Assembly: GCA_902592445.1 (NCBI GenBank)
Contig: CACJEN010000005.1
Span: 1 to 64,000, forward strand
Direction of reading: 5' to 3'
DNA length: 64,000 bases
From: an uncultured Pelagibacteraceae bacterium
Lineage (GTDB): Bacteria; Pseudomonadota; Alphaproteobacteria; Pelagibacterales; Pelagibacteraceae
Under the pieces are notes generated by a model that saw nothing but the letters and a program-made list of their open reading frames with translations, did not search any database and was not told where the DNA came from. Below, piece after piece: positions 54,270-62,855 of the stretch (position 1 is its first letter; every line of letters starts with the position of its first letter). A program made the translations under genes and the position numbers.

Positions 54270-55211
54270 ATGAAAAAAATAATTAGTTTTATTTTAGGAA
54301 GTATTTTTGCTCTAAACCTTACGATTACTGCCGCAAATTCAGCAGCGAATGTGGTTAGAGTTGCATACTTTTTAGAATGGCCAAGTCCTAATTTAGAAGA
54401 CATGCAAAAAAAGAATTTTGCAAAAGCTCTTGGGGTGCCAGTTAAATGGACAAACTTCACTAACGGTGGTGCAATGACTGATGCAATGTTAGCTGGAGAT
54501 ATTGATATTTCTTATTCACAAGGACTAGTTCCTTTCATCAATGCTGTAAAATCAAAAGCTCCAATTAAGCTTGTTGATATTGCAATGGAGTATGGAATGG
54601 GTGGAACTACGTGTGTAACATCGAATGCTTCAGGTATTACAAAAGCAAATGCAACAGAACTAGAGGGCAAAAAAGTTGCTGTTCCACTTGGAACAATGGC
54701 TGAATATGTTTTTGATGAAAGTATGAAAGTTGTAGGAGCTGACAGAGGTAAAATGGATATCATTCAAATGGACCCAGAAGAAGGTGCTGCTGCTTTAGTA
54801 AGTGGTGATGTTGTAATGGCATGTTTATTCGGTGGTAACTCAATCAAGGCTGCGACTGCAGTTGGATCAAGACTTTTAACTGTTCAAGAAGCAAGAGATG
54901 CAGGTATTTTAGGAATAGATATCACATCAGTTACAGATAAGTTTATGAAAGAGAACCCTGGGATGTTAAGAACATTCATCGAAGTAACTCATGAAGCTAA
55001 TGATAGATATAGAGCTGGTAAAAGCGATATGAATTCTATGTCAAAGGCATCTGAGATGAAAGTTGCAGACATGAAAGAAACTTTAGATGGTTTCAAATTT
55101 TTAACTCCAGAAGAAACTAAACAATCTATGGAAAGTGGTAATCTTGATGCCTTCTTAAAAGGTATGGGAACACCAGATGGAGCAGTGGATACAAGTTTCT
55201 TACCTCTATAA
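54270..55211 (+). CDS. tauA: Taurine ABC transporter substrate-binding protein
   Basis: A 313-residue periplasmic binding protein. It starts at the ATG with a good ribosome site AGGAG 6 bases upstream, giving signal peptide 1-25 and then VVRVAYFLEWPSPN. The pattern GGAMTDAMLAGDIDISYSQG (positions 50-69) and the MEYGMGGTTC segment fit the TauA/SsuA group. Location beside tpa and ald fixes taurine as the likely ligand. An attenuator-like terminator follows it, so it may be made in excess of TauB and TauC. Confidence 0.92.
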   Translation: MKKIISFILGSIFALNLTITAANSAANVVRVAYFLEWPSPNLEDMQKKNFAKALGVPVKWTNFTNGGAMTDAMLAGDIDISYSQGLVPFINAVKSKAPIKLVDIAMEYGMGGTTCVTSNASGITKANATELEGKKVAVPLGTMAEYVFDESMKVVGADRGKMDIIQMDPEEGAAALVSGDVVMACLFGGNSIKAATAVGSRLLTVQEARDAGILGIDITSVTDKFMKENPGMLRTFIEVTHEANDRYRAGKSDMNSMSKASEMKVADMKETLDGFKFLTPEETKQSMESGNLDAFLKGMGTPDGAVDTSFLPL

Positions 55212-55231
55212 TTTTGTAGGGTAAAGTATTT

Positions 55232-55267
55232 AATAGGCACCAGTTTTTAATTGGTGCCTATTTTTTT
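55232..55267 (+). terminator. Intercistronic terminator between tauA and tauB
   Basis: Perfect 11-base arms AATAGGCACCA and TGGTGCCTATT with a 9-base loop run into TTTTTTT. It is a Rho-independent terminator 21 bases past the tauA stop. Because tauB lies only 29 bases further on the same strand, it probably works partially. Confidence 0.85.
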
Positions 55268-55295
55268 GATAAAAATTCTAATATAAAGCCATTTA

Positions 55296-56093
55296 ATGAG
55301 TGATTTAGTTTCTGAAAATCTCAATATGATTTTTAAAACTCCAAAAGGAGAGACTGTTCATGCATTAAAGGATGTAAGTTTTACTCTCAAAAAAGGAGAA
55401 CTTCTAACTGTGTTAGGCCCATCTGGTTGTGGAAAAACAACTTTATTAAATATTACTGCTGGATTTTTAAGACCAACCTCAGGGAAAATAACTTTAAATA
55501 ATAATGAAATAGATGGACCGGGTGTTGAACGAGGTATGGTTTTTCAACAAGGTGCATTATTCGAATGGTTAACAGTTGCAGAGAATGTGAACTTTGGATT
55601 GAGGATGAAAAAAAAGGATCCAAAAATTACTGCAGAAAAAGTTGATGAATGGCTTGATATAGTCGGTCTAAAGGGATTTGGAAATACTCCTACCTATCAG
55701 CTATCTGGTGGAATGCAGCAAAGAGTTGCTTTAGCAAGATGTTTAATAAATGATCCCGATTTAATTTTAATGGATGAGCCTTTAGGCGCTTTAGATGCAT
55801 TAACTCGGGAAAAGATGCAGTCTTTGGTTTTAAAGATTTGGAAAGAAACAGGAAAAACAATTATATTAATTACTCACTCAGTTGAAGAAGCCCTGTTACT
55901 TGGAGAAAGACTTTATGTAATGGCACCAAGACCAGGAAGAATACACAAAGAGTATAATCTTCCTTTTGCAGAGATGGGCTTAAAAGAAGACTTAAGGGAA
56001 ATTAAAAAAAATAAAGATTTTTCATCTAAAAGAGAAGAAATCCTATCTATGATTTGGGATATGGAAGAAGAAATTATGGGGAAAGATAATTAA
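55296..56093 (+). CDS. tauB: Taurine ABC transporter ATP-binding protein
   Basis: The 265-residue ATPase shows Walker A GPSGCGKTT (about 42-50), the Q-loop region FQQGALFEW, signature LSGGMQQR, Walker B LILMDEPLGALD and switch His in THSVEEA. The length and motifs fit the nitrate/sulfonate/taurine importer group. The next gene starts at once after its stop codon, so TauB and TauC are coupled. Confidence 0.94.
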   Translation: MSDLVSENLNMIFKTPKGETVHALKDVSFTLKKGELLTVLGPSGCGKTTLLNITAGFLRPTSGKITLNNNEIDGPGVERGMVFQQGALFEWLTVAENVNFGLRMKKKDPKITAEKVDEWLDIVGLKGFGNTPTYQLSGGMQQRVALARCLINDPDLILMDEPLGALDALTREKMQSLVLKIWKETGKTIILITHSVEEALLLGERLYVMAPRPGRIHKEYNLPFAEMGLKEDLREIKKNKDFSSKREEILSMIWDMEEEIMGKDN

Positions 56094-58019
56094 ATGTTAA
56101 CCCAGTTTGCAACAATATTAATATTTGTAGCGATAATTGGATGTATTCTTTACGGAAGAAGATTAATAAAAACTGAGAAAGTTGATGCAGTTTTTGGAAA
56201 CCCAGAGAGAGCAAAAGGAGGTACACATTGGATTGTAGTAGGCAGTAGCGCAATCTTATTAGTTTGGTTGTATTATTCCTGGGATATAGCAAAAGGATTT
56301 TACCCAAAGTCTGCAAATGAGTTATGCCAAGTGGCAAAAATCAACGAGTCATTGATGGGTTTAAAATATCAATTTCCCATTGAAGAAAGAGAGTTCAAAA
56401 GTACTTCAATTATTAAAATCGAAAATAAAAATCTTAAAAATGTAGCTAATGAAATTCAAAATTCAAATGATCTAAATAATCAGCAAAAAAAGATATTGAT
56501 TGGATTTATTTATAAAACAACCCAGCTCATTCCTTTGCTTACAAATAATAATTTAATGGAAATGGATACAAAAATTAAGATTAAAGAAATGACTGAGGAA
56601 ATTAAAATTTTGAGCTCAAATTTTAAAAAAAAAGATTATCCATTTGAAACTGAGGAAGAAAGAAATGAGAGACTCAAAGCTGTCTCGGAACAAGGTGGAT
56701 GGGGTATTACCACTATAAGAACTGGAACTGGCTCTATAGAAAATACACTTGAAGTTCCATTAGTTCCAGGAACAAATAGAGGTTTAAAATTTCATGCTGC
56801 AGCAGCAGAACTTAAAGTGATAAGTGACAAATTTTTTAAGTTAAGAAATCATAACTCATATTTTAAAACTTCAATTAAAGGATTAAAAAATGAGATCAAA
56901 GCGTACAGGAAAAGTTTGGATGATAGTGAGGAAATAGCATCAACATATGCAAAAAATATTGTAAAAATAGCAAGAAGAATAGAATTTGCTAGCATCTATC
57001 CTCCAACAGCTCTTAATGAGATGAAAGATGCAATAATTGAATTTGATAATCTTCAAAAATCTGAGCAAGGTGGGTTGAGATTAATTGATATTCTTTTATT
57101 TCCAGCAGGAACAATAGTTGCGAGTGGTCCAAGTTGTTCTGAACAAGGTTCAGGTAGATGGCTACCTAAGCCATCTGATACCTTTAACAAATTTATTCTC
57201 ATGTCTAAACCAAGTGTTGGATATAAAAATATTCCATTGCTTTGGATTGAAATGGTTGATGTTAGCTCAATGATTGGTTTTATTCTACCAGATTGGATTG
57301 CAGATATTATACCTGGAGATTATCCAGTTCATACTAAAGATGGAATTGTAAAGGAAAATTTTAAAAGTAAAGTATTAAAAATAGTAACAGGTGATTTTAA
57401 ACTGTTTAAAGTTCCTGTCCCGTACGGGCATATTTGGGACTCTTTTTTAAGAGTATTTTTAGGATTAGTTTTTGGTATTATTATAGGAGTTCCTTTAGGT
57501 TTGTTTATGGGACTAAACAGGTTTGCAAAAGGATTTTTTGATCCCTTAATTGAATTATATAGACCTGTACCGCCTTTAGCATGGGCACCTTTGATAATTT
57601 CAGTCTTAGGAATTGATAATACCGGCAAAGTTTTTCTATTATTTATGGTTTCATTATCGATAATGATAATATCAGCTAGAGCTGGGGCATCAGGTACTCA
57701 GTTATCAAAAATTCATGCAGCACACTCTTTGGGTGCTTCTAAGAAACAAATTTTAAGACATGTTATTTTCCCTAATTCTCTCCCTGAAATATTAACAGGT
57801 ATAAGAGTGGCTGTTGGAATGTGTTGGGGTACATTAGTAGCTGCAGAGTTTTTAGCTGGCACAACTGGTATTGGTTTTGTTGAAAACGTAGCTAAAAAGT
57901 ACTTTCAGTATGAGGTAATTTGGATCACAATATTTATAATGGGAATGTTAGGTCTTTTGTTTGATATTACTCTTAGAAAAATTATCGATAAAACTATACC
58001 TTGGAGAGGTAAAGGCTAA
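56094..58019 (+). CDS. tauC: Taurine ABC transporter permease with large N-terminal extension
   Basis: The 641-residue protein is more than twice the length of E. coli TauC (275). The permease part begins near residue 446 (HIWDSFLRVFLG) and includes the EAA-type loop HSLGASKKQILRHVIFP that meets the ATPase. Upstream are two membrane helices (about 3-20 and 46-62), then about 380 residues rich in charged helices (with Cys78 and Cys348), and a hydrophobic stretch near 381-402. That region matches no domain I know. The topology suggests it faces the periplasm, where it could work with TauA. Sequence from both parts is in one uninterrupted frame. Confidence 0.9.
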   Translation: MLTQFATILIFVAIIGCILYGRRLIKTEKVDAVFGNPERAKGGTHWIVVGSSAILLVWLYYSWDIAKGFYPKSANELCQVAKINESLMGLKYQFPIEEREFKSTSIIKIENKNLKNVANEIQNSNDLNNQQKKILIGFIYKTTQLIPLLTNNNLMEMDTKIKIKEMTEEIKILSSNFKKKDYPFETEEERNERLKAVSEQGGWGITTIRTGTGSIENTLEVPLVPGTNRGLKFHAAAAELKVISDKFFKLRNHNSYFKTSIKGLKNEIKAYRKSLDDSEEIASTYAKNIVKIARRIEFASIYPPTALNEMKDAIIEFDNLQKSEQGGLRLIDILLFPAGTIVASGPSCSEQGSGRWLPKPSDTFNKFILMSKPSVGYKNIPLLWIEMVDVSSMIGFILPDWIADIIPGDYPVHTKDGIVKENFKSKVLKIVTGDFKLFKVPVPYGHIWDSFLRVFLGLVFGIIIGVPLGLFMGLNRFAKGFFDPLIELYRPVPPLAWAPLIISVLGIDNTGKVFLLFMVSLSIMIISARAGASGTQLSKIHAAHSLGASKKQILRHVIFPNSLPEILTGIRVAVGMCWGTLVAAEFLAGTTGIGFVENVAKKYFQYEVIWITIFIMGMLGLLFDITLRKIIDKTIPWRGKG

Positions 58020-58036
58020 TTCAGCTCGTAAACTTA

Positions 58037-58261
58037 ATGAATAAAAATAAAATATTAGAGTGGACGGGCGTTATAACTGCCATTGTTTATTCACTACTAG
58101 TTGCCTTAAACATTGGTGCTGAATTTTTAGGATTTGCATTATTATTAATTTCTGCAATTTTAATTGGTTTGTGGGCATATTTAGGAAATCATAGAGGTAT
58201 TTTACTACTTCAAATTTTTTATGCCACAGCTGGTATCATTGGAATGTTTAGATGGTTTTAA
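58037..58261 (+). CDS. Small three-helix membrane protein, 74 residues
   Basis: The protein has three hydrophobic helices: 9-25, 31-47 and 54-70, with WAYLGNHRGILLLQIFYA in the middle-end. The layout resembles a PnuC- or SWEET-type half-unit. It starts 17 bases after tauC and its stop overlaps the dehydrogenase ATG (TAATG), so it is an operon member and may be an accessory part of taurine or sulfolactate transport. Family uncertain. Confidence 0.7.
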   Translation: MNKNKILEWTGVITAIVYSLLVALNIGAEFLGFALLLISAILIGLWAYLGNHRGILLLQIFYATAGIIGMFRWF

Positions 58262-59265
58262 TGAAAAAAAAAAAATTAAAAAAATTGCTGACTAAAGTAT
58301 TTCTAAAATATAAATTAAGTAAAGCACATGCAAATATTTGTTCTGATGCACTAGTAAATGCAGAGTTAGTTGGCGCTACTGGTCATGGTGTATCTAGATT
58401 AAAAATGTATTGTGATAGAATAAGTAAAAAATTAATTAATCCAAAGCCAAAATTTAAATTTAAAAAAATATCTCAATCTATAATTCAAATTGATGCTGAT
58501 GACAGTATTGGTTTTGTAGCTGCTGATATTGGAATTAAAAAAGCAATTGAAAGTGCAAAAAAAACAGGATTAGGTTTAGTTGGTATTAAAAGAAGTGGTC
58601 ATTACGGGTTATCAGGATATTATGCGGAACAAGCAGTTAAAAAAAATTTATTAACATTAATTTTTACCAATGCTCCCCCCGCTATAGCCCCACATGGTGC
58701 ATTAAAAACTTTGTTTGGAACAAATCCAATTTGTTTTGGAACCCCCACCTCATCAAAAGTTCCATTTATTTTAGATACATCTGTATCAATGATCAATAGA
58801 GGAAAAATAAGAGTTGCAGCAAGAAGAGGATCTAAAATACCTGAAGGAGTTGCATTAGATAAACAAGGAAGACCAACAACAGATGCAAATAAAGCTCTTA
58901 AAGGTGTTCAATTACCTATTGGTGGATTTAGAGGATCAGGTCTAGCATGGATGGTTGACATTTTGAGTGGTGTTTTTACTGGTGGAAATCATGGAGGGAA
59001 AGTTAAAGATCCATTCGATGATTTTTCAGGTCCTCAAAATATTGGTCATTTATTTATTGTTATGAAGACAAATTTATTTGTTAAGAACTTTAATTCAAGA
59101 ATTAATGAAAATATAAGAAGAGTTAAAAAACTTCCAAAACTTAAAAATGTAAAAGAAATTATGTATCCAGGACAAAATAAATTTAAAAGATATAAAAAAA
59201 ATATGAATAAGGAGATTAAAATTACTGATGATGTTATGAGGGATATTGACTATCTTTTAAACTAA
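58261..59265 (+). CDS. comC: Malate/L-lactate/L-sulfolactate dehydrogenase family enzyme
   Basis: A 334-residue NAD(P)-dependent Ldh2/ComC-type oxidoreductase. Visible are ATGHGVSRL near 39, the catalytic His in RSGHYGLSGYYAEQA, IAPHGA and FGTNPICFGTP, and GGFRGSGLAWMVDILSG. The start used overlaps the previous stop (TAATG); an ATG three codons upstream exists. By its place next to tauABC and with suyAB in the same window, reduction or oxidation of sulfopyruvate/(R)-sulfolactate is the best reading. The family includes malate and ureidoglycolate dehydrogenases, so substrate is not certain. Confidence 0.8.
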   Translation: MKKKKLKKLLTKVFLKYKLSKAHANICSDALVNAELVGATGHGVSRLKMYCDRISKKLINPKPKFKFKKISQSIIQIDADDSIGFVAADIGIKKAIESAKKTGLGLVGIKRSGHYGLSGYYAEQAVKKNLLTLIFTNAPPAIAPHGALKTLFGTNPICFGTPTSSKVPFILDTSVSMINRGKIRVAARRGSKIPEGVALDKQGRPTTDANKALKGVQLPIGGFRGSGLAWMVDILSGVFTGGNHGGKVKDPFDDFSGPQNIGHLFIVMKTNLFVKNFNSRINENIRRVKKLPKLKNVKEIMYPGQNKFKRYKKNMNKEIKITDDVMRDIDYLLN

Positions 59266-59534
59266 GTTGCTATATAAAACAAAACTGCAACAATGCTTAA
59301 AAATAAACCTGTCAAAATTCTATTTTCAATTTTTTTACTTTTTTCCTCAATTTTGAGTCTATTTTTTAATTTATTTATACAAATTTTTGACTCAGTTTTT
59401 TTTGAATAAGGAACTTTATTAAGTTCAGTATTCATCATACTTTGATCAGATGCTTTTGAGACTGATCCATTGGGGTCTAATTTTGAATTGATTAAAACTT
59501 TAGGATTTAATTTTGTTAATGTTTCAGTACTCAT
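59262..59534 (-). CDS. Hypothetical protein with C-terminal membrane helix
   Basis: The 90-residue protein is Lys/Ser-rich with a helix at about 72-88 (TGLFLSIVAVLFYIA) right at the C terminus, the form of a tail-anchored protein. It converges on the dehydrogenase gene with a 4-base overlap. No family recognised. Confidence 0.55.
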   Translation of the reverse strand: MSTETLTKLNPKVLINSKLDPNGSVSKASDQSMMNTELNKVPYSKKTESKICINKLKNRLKIEEKSKKIENRILTGLFLSIVAVLFYIAT

Positions 59535-59660
59535 TAAGTTTTCTTAAAAAGTATATTTATTCAGAAAAATTCAAATTGCTCAATATGCGACGTGACCAAA
59601 TTAGGTTTTTTTTTTTTGAAACTTATTTGCTCATTTTGGGTCTTATATTGACAATAGATC

Positions 59661-60509
59661 CTAATTTACTTTTCTTAAAATAAACACAAACATGATTGAT
59701 GTGACAAACATGATCAAAGCGTAAGACGCCGTTGGTATCAAATAAACAATATCATCGAATAGCTGAGTAGATACAAATACTGCTAAAGTTCCATTTTGTA
59801 GCCCACATTCTAGTGAAATACATTTTCTTTGTTTAATACCGCTTGCAAAGATTTTAGCAACATAAAATCCTATAACCATCATTATCACATTTAATATTAG
59901 AGTTATTGTACCAGCTTTTGAAATATACATAATTATATTGTCCCATTCTTCTAACCAAATTGATATGAAGACTAGCATAAAAAGAACTAATGATACTTTT
60001 TCGATTAAAGCTGTTCTGTTAATTATAAAATTTTGTGCAAACTTCCTTATTAACATTCCAATTACTACAGGTAATGTTACTACCAAAAACATTTTTATTG
60101 ATATTCTGCTCATAGAAATTTCCTTAGATAGGTAATTTACATCAAGTAGGTCAGCAGATTTAATGACGATAAATGGAACGGTTAAAATACTAAGTAAACT
60201 TATTATTGCTGTGAATGAAACGGAAAGAGCAACATCACCGTTTGCAAATTTTGTTAGAATATTAGATGTAACACCTCCTGGTGCAGCAGCTATTATCATT
60301 ACTCCTAGAGCTAATGCTGGTTGAACATTTAAAATTTTTATTAAAGCAAAAGCAATTATAGGAAGTAATATTACTTGGCAAATCAATCCAACTAAAAAAT
60401 CTTTTGGTCGTTTAATTACTCTAGTAAAATCACTCGTTGTAAGACCCAAGCCCAACGTTAACATAATCAATGCTAGAGCAATTGGAGCAATTTTTGTTAC
60501 AACTTCCAT
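59661..60509 (-). CDS. Bile acid:sodium symporter family (BASS) transporter
   Basis: The 282-residue protein has about nine hydrophobic helices and the family segments LTLGLGLTTSDF near 18 and MIIAAAPGGVTSNILTKFANG near 91-111, plus SLECGLQNGTLAVFV near 230. BASS carriers import small organic acids (pyruvate, pantothenate, 2-keto acids, bile acids) with Na+. It is divergent from the Pta-like and HpsN-like genes, so an organic acid or sulfonate is possible. That is inference. Confidence 0.87.
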   Translation of the reverse strand: MEVVTKIAPIALALIMLTLGLGLTTSDFTRVIKRPKDFLVGLICQVILLPIIAFALIKILNVQPALALGVMIIAAAPGGVTSNILTKFANGDVALSVSFTAIISLLSILTVPFIVIKSADLLDVNYLSKEISMSRISIKMFLVVTLPVVIGMLIRKFAQNFIINRTALIEKVSLVLFMLVFISIWLEEWDNIIMYISKAGTITLILNVIMMVIGFYVAKIFASGIKQRKCISLECGLQNGTLAVFVSTQLFDDIVYLIPTASYALIMFVTSIMFVFILRKVN

Positions 60510-60574
60510 ATTTCTGACATTATCAAAAAATAAATGATATGTTAGTTTTTTTTAATTTTGATATAAGATTTTAG

Positions 60575-61486
60575 ATGCTTTCAGATAAATCAACAGTATG
60601 TCCAAATAATCTCTTAGACCTTGCTCATCAAAAAAAAGGTATTAAAGTTGCAATAGCTAATGCTGGAAAGACACTGCCGATGATTTCAGCAATGGATGCA
60701 GTAAAAGAAAAACTGATTGTACCAGTTTTAATTGGTAACGAAACTGAAATTAAAAAAACTGCAGATGATATAAAGTTTGATATATCTGAATATGAGATAA
60801 TAGACGAACCGGTAGAAAATAATACTGCCAAGATTGCAGCTAAACTTGCCTCAGAAGATAAAATTAAAATAATTGTTAAAGGACATATTCATACAGATGT
60901 TTTGATGAAAGAAGTTTTAAAACGAGAGTATAGTTTGTTAGGTAAAAAAAGGCTTAGTCATATATGGCACATGACATTAGAAAAAGATGATAGGCCACTT
61001 ATAATTACAGATGGAGCATTAAATGTTAATCCAAATGTTAAAACTAAAATGCACATTTTAAGAAATGTAATTGATTTTTGTCATCGTATAAATATTCCAA
61101 AACCAAAGATATCAATTTTATCAGCAACTGAAGAAGTATTGGATAGTATGCAAAGTTCTCTTGATGCAAAAGAAATTACAAATTTAGCTGCAAAAGAGAG
61201 TTTTAATGCTGACATTTTTGGTCCTTTGGCTTTTGATAATAGTATATCTAAAAAGTCAGCTGGTATTAAAAGTATAAAAAATATTGTTGCTGGAGATGCA
61301 GATGTTTTGCTAGTTCCTAATGTTGAGACTGGAAATGCGCTTGTAAAAATGATGATTTATTTTATGGGAGCCTGTGCAGCAGGTGTCGTAGTTGGAGGTA
61401 AAGTTCCAGTTGTAATTACAAGTAGATCAGACGATGCAACAGCTAGATTAGCCTCAATAGCTGCTGCGGTAGTTGCGTTAGATTAA
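60575..61486 (+). CDS. Phosphate acetyl/butyryltransferase family enzyme, Pta-like
   Basis: The 303-residue PTA_PTB protein shows KVAIANAGKTLPMISAM at the start, IVKGHIHTDVLMKEVLK, IITDGALNVNP, GPLAFDNSIS and a C-terminal GVVVGGKVPVVITSRSDDA. These fit a single-domain phosphate acyltransferase. It would turn the acetyl phosphate produced by Xsc into acetyl-CoA; butyryl-type activity is also possible. It is followed by hpsN after 82 bases. No acetate kinase gene is next to it. Confidence 0.85.
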   Translation: MLSDKSTVCPNNLLDLAHQKKGIKVAIANAGKTLPMISAMDAVKEKLIVPVLIGNETEIKKTADDIKFDISEYEIIDEPVENNTAKIAAKLASEDKIKIIVKGHIHTDVLMKEVLKREYSLLGKKRLSHIWHMTLEKDDRPLIITDGALNVNPNVKTKMHILRNVIDFCHRINIPKPKISILSATEEVLDSMQSSLDAKEITNLAAKESFNADIFGPLAFDNSISKKSAGIKSIKNIVAGDADVLLVPNVETGNALVKMMIYFMGACAAGVVVGGKVPVVITSRSDDATARLASIAAAVVALD

Positions 61487-61523
61487 ATCATCAAGAGAGT
61501 TAATAAAAAATATCTTTGTTGAA

Positions 61524-61566
61524 ATGAGTATTTTAATACATTAAATAACTTGATCAAAATACTCAT
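61524..61566. repeat. Inverted repeat just before the hpsN start codon
   Basis: Two perfect 11-base arms, ATGAGTATTTT and AAAATACTCAT, are 21 bases apart, and the second ends two bases before the ATG at 61569. A hairpin in the mRNA would cover the start region; as DNA it could be an operator for a dimeric regulator. Confidence 0.55.
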
Positions 61567-61568
61567 CA

Positions 61569-62855
61569 ATGACAATTAAGTACCTTAAAAAATCTCCTAA
61601 AACATCATCAACTGACGATAATAAAACAAGGGATATTGTTCAAAATTTACTTAATGACCTAGAGAAATCTAAAGAGGAAGGTTGTAAAGAATTAACAAAA
61701 AAATTTGACAGGTATGAGGGTGAAATAATTGTATCCAAAGATAAAATTGAAGAAATAAAAAAAAATTTAGATCAAAAAACAAAGGATGATATTCAATTTT
61801 CTTATGAAAGAGTGAGAAAATTTGCTGAGGCTCAACTTAAAAACTATGGAAACGATTTCGAAGTTGAATTATCTGATGGTTTGTATGCTGGTCAAAAATT
61901 AGTTCCTGTTAACACTGCGGGTTGTTATATTCCAGGTGGAAGATATGCTCATATAGCTTCGGCAGTTATGAGCGTGACGACTGCAAAAGTTGCTGGAGTA
62001 AAAAACGTAATTGCTTGTAGTCCACCAAAAGCTGAAGTGGGCGCCCACCCTACTATTATATATACTGCTGATTTGTGTGGTGCAAATGTTATTTTAAATT
62101 TAGGCGGAGTTCCTGCTATCGCTGCAATGACATACGGTTTATTTGGTAATGCTCCAGCAGATATTTTAGTTGGTCCAGGTAATCAGTTTGTGGCTGAAGC
62201 AAAAAGAATTTTATTTGGAAGGGTTGGAATTGATTTATTTGCTGGTCCCACAGAAATTGGAATTATTGCAGATGAAACTGCTGATCCTGAGATAGTTGCA
62301 GTAGACTTAGTTGGGCAAGCAGAGCATGGTTATAATTCTCCTTGTTGGTTATACACTACAAGTAAAGAGCTTGCTGAAAAAGTGATGAAAAGAGTTCCTG
62401 AACTAATTTCAGAGTTACCTGAATTACCAAGAACTAGTGCGGAGGCTGCATGGAAAGATTATGGTGAGGTAATTCTTTGTGATACTGACGATGAAATGGT
62501 TAGGATAAGTGATGAATATGCTCCAGAGCATCTTGAGGTTCAAACTAAAAATTTAAAATGGTTCCATGACAAACTAACGAATTATGGATCCCTATTTGTT
62601 GGTGAAGAAACAACGGTAGCTTATGGAGACAAATGTTCTGGAACAAATCATATTTTACCAACTAAAGGAGCGGGTAAATATACAGGGGGATTATTCGTTG
62701 GAAAATTTATAAAAACATTAAGCTTCCAAAGAATGACAAAAGACTCAACAAAACTTGTGGGTGCTGCTGCTGCAAGAATTTCTAGATACGAAGGTATGGA
62801 AGCTCATGCACGAACCGGCGATGTAAGATTAAGAAAATACGGATTTTCTAATTAA
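61569..62855 (+). CDS. hpsN: HisD-family dehydrogenase, probable sulfopropanediol 3-dehydrogenase HpsN
   Basis: The 428-residue protein is in the histidinol dehydrogenase family: GCYIPGGRYAHIASA, the zinc ligands in DLVGQAEHG, catalytic EH in YAPEHLEV, and SGTNHILPTKGAG followed by KYTGGLFVGKFIKT, then the His in MEAHARTGDVRLRK. The KGAGKYTGGL stretch differs from true HisD (SGGARFRSGL-type) and fits HpsN, which oxidises 2,3-dihydroxypropane-1-sulfonate to (R)-sulfolactate. That substrate suits suyAB in the same window. An ordinary HisD role cannot be ruled out by sequence alone. Confidence 0.82.
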   Translation: MTIKYLKKSPKTSSTDDNKTRDIVQNLLNDLEKSKEEGCKELTKKFDRYEGEIIVSKDKIEEIKKNLDQKTKDDIQFSYERVRKFAEAQLKNYGNDFEVELSDGLYAGQKLVPVNTAGCYIPGGRYAHIASAVMSVTTAKVAGVKNVIACSPPKAEVGAHPTIIYTADLCGANVILNLGGVPAIAAMTYGLFGNAPADILVGPGNQFVAEAKRILFGRVGIDLFAGPTEIGIIADETADPEIVAVDLVGQAEHGYNSPCWLYTTSKELAEKVMKRVPELISELPELPRTSAEAAWKDYGEVILCDTDDEMVRISDEYAPEHLEVQTKNLKWFHDKLTNYGSLFVGEETTVAYGDKCSGTNHILPTKGAGKYTGGLFVGKFIKTLSFQRMTKDSTKLVGAAAARISRYEGMEAHARTGDVRLRKYGFSN

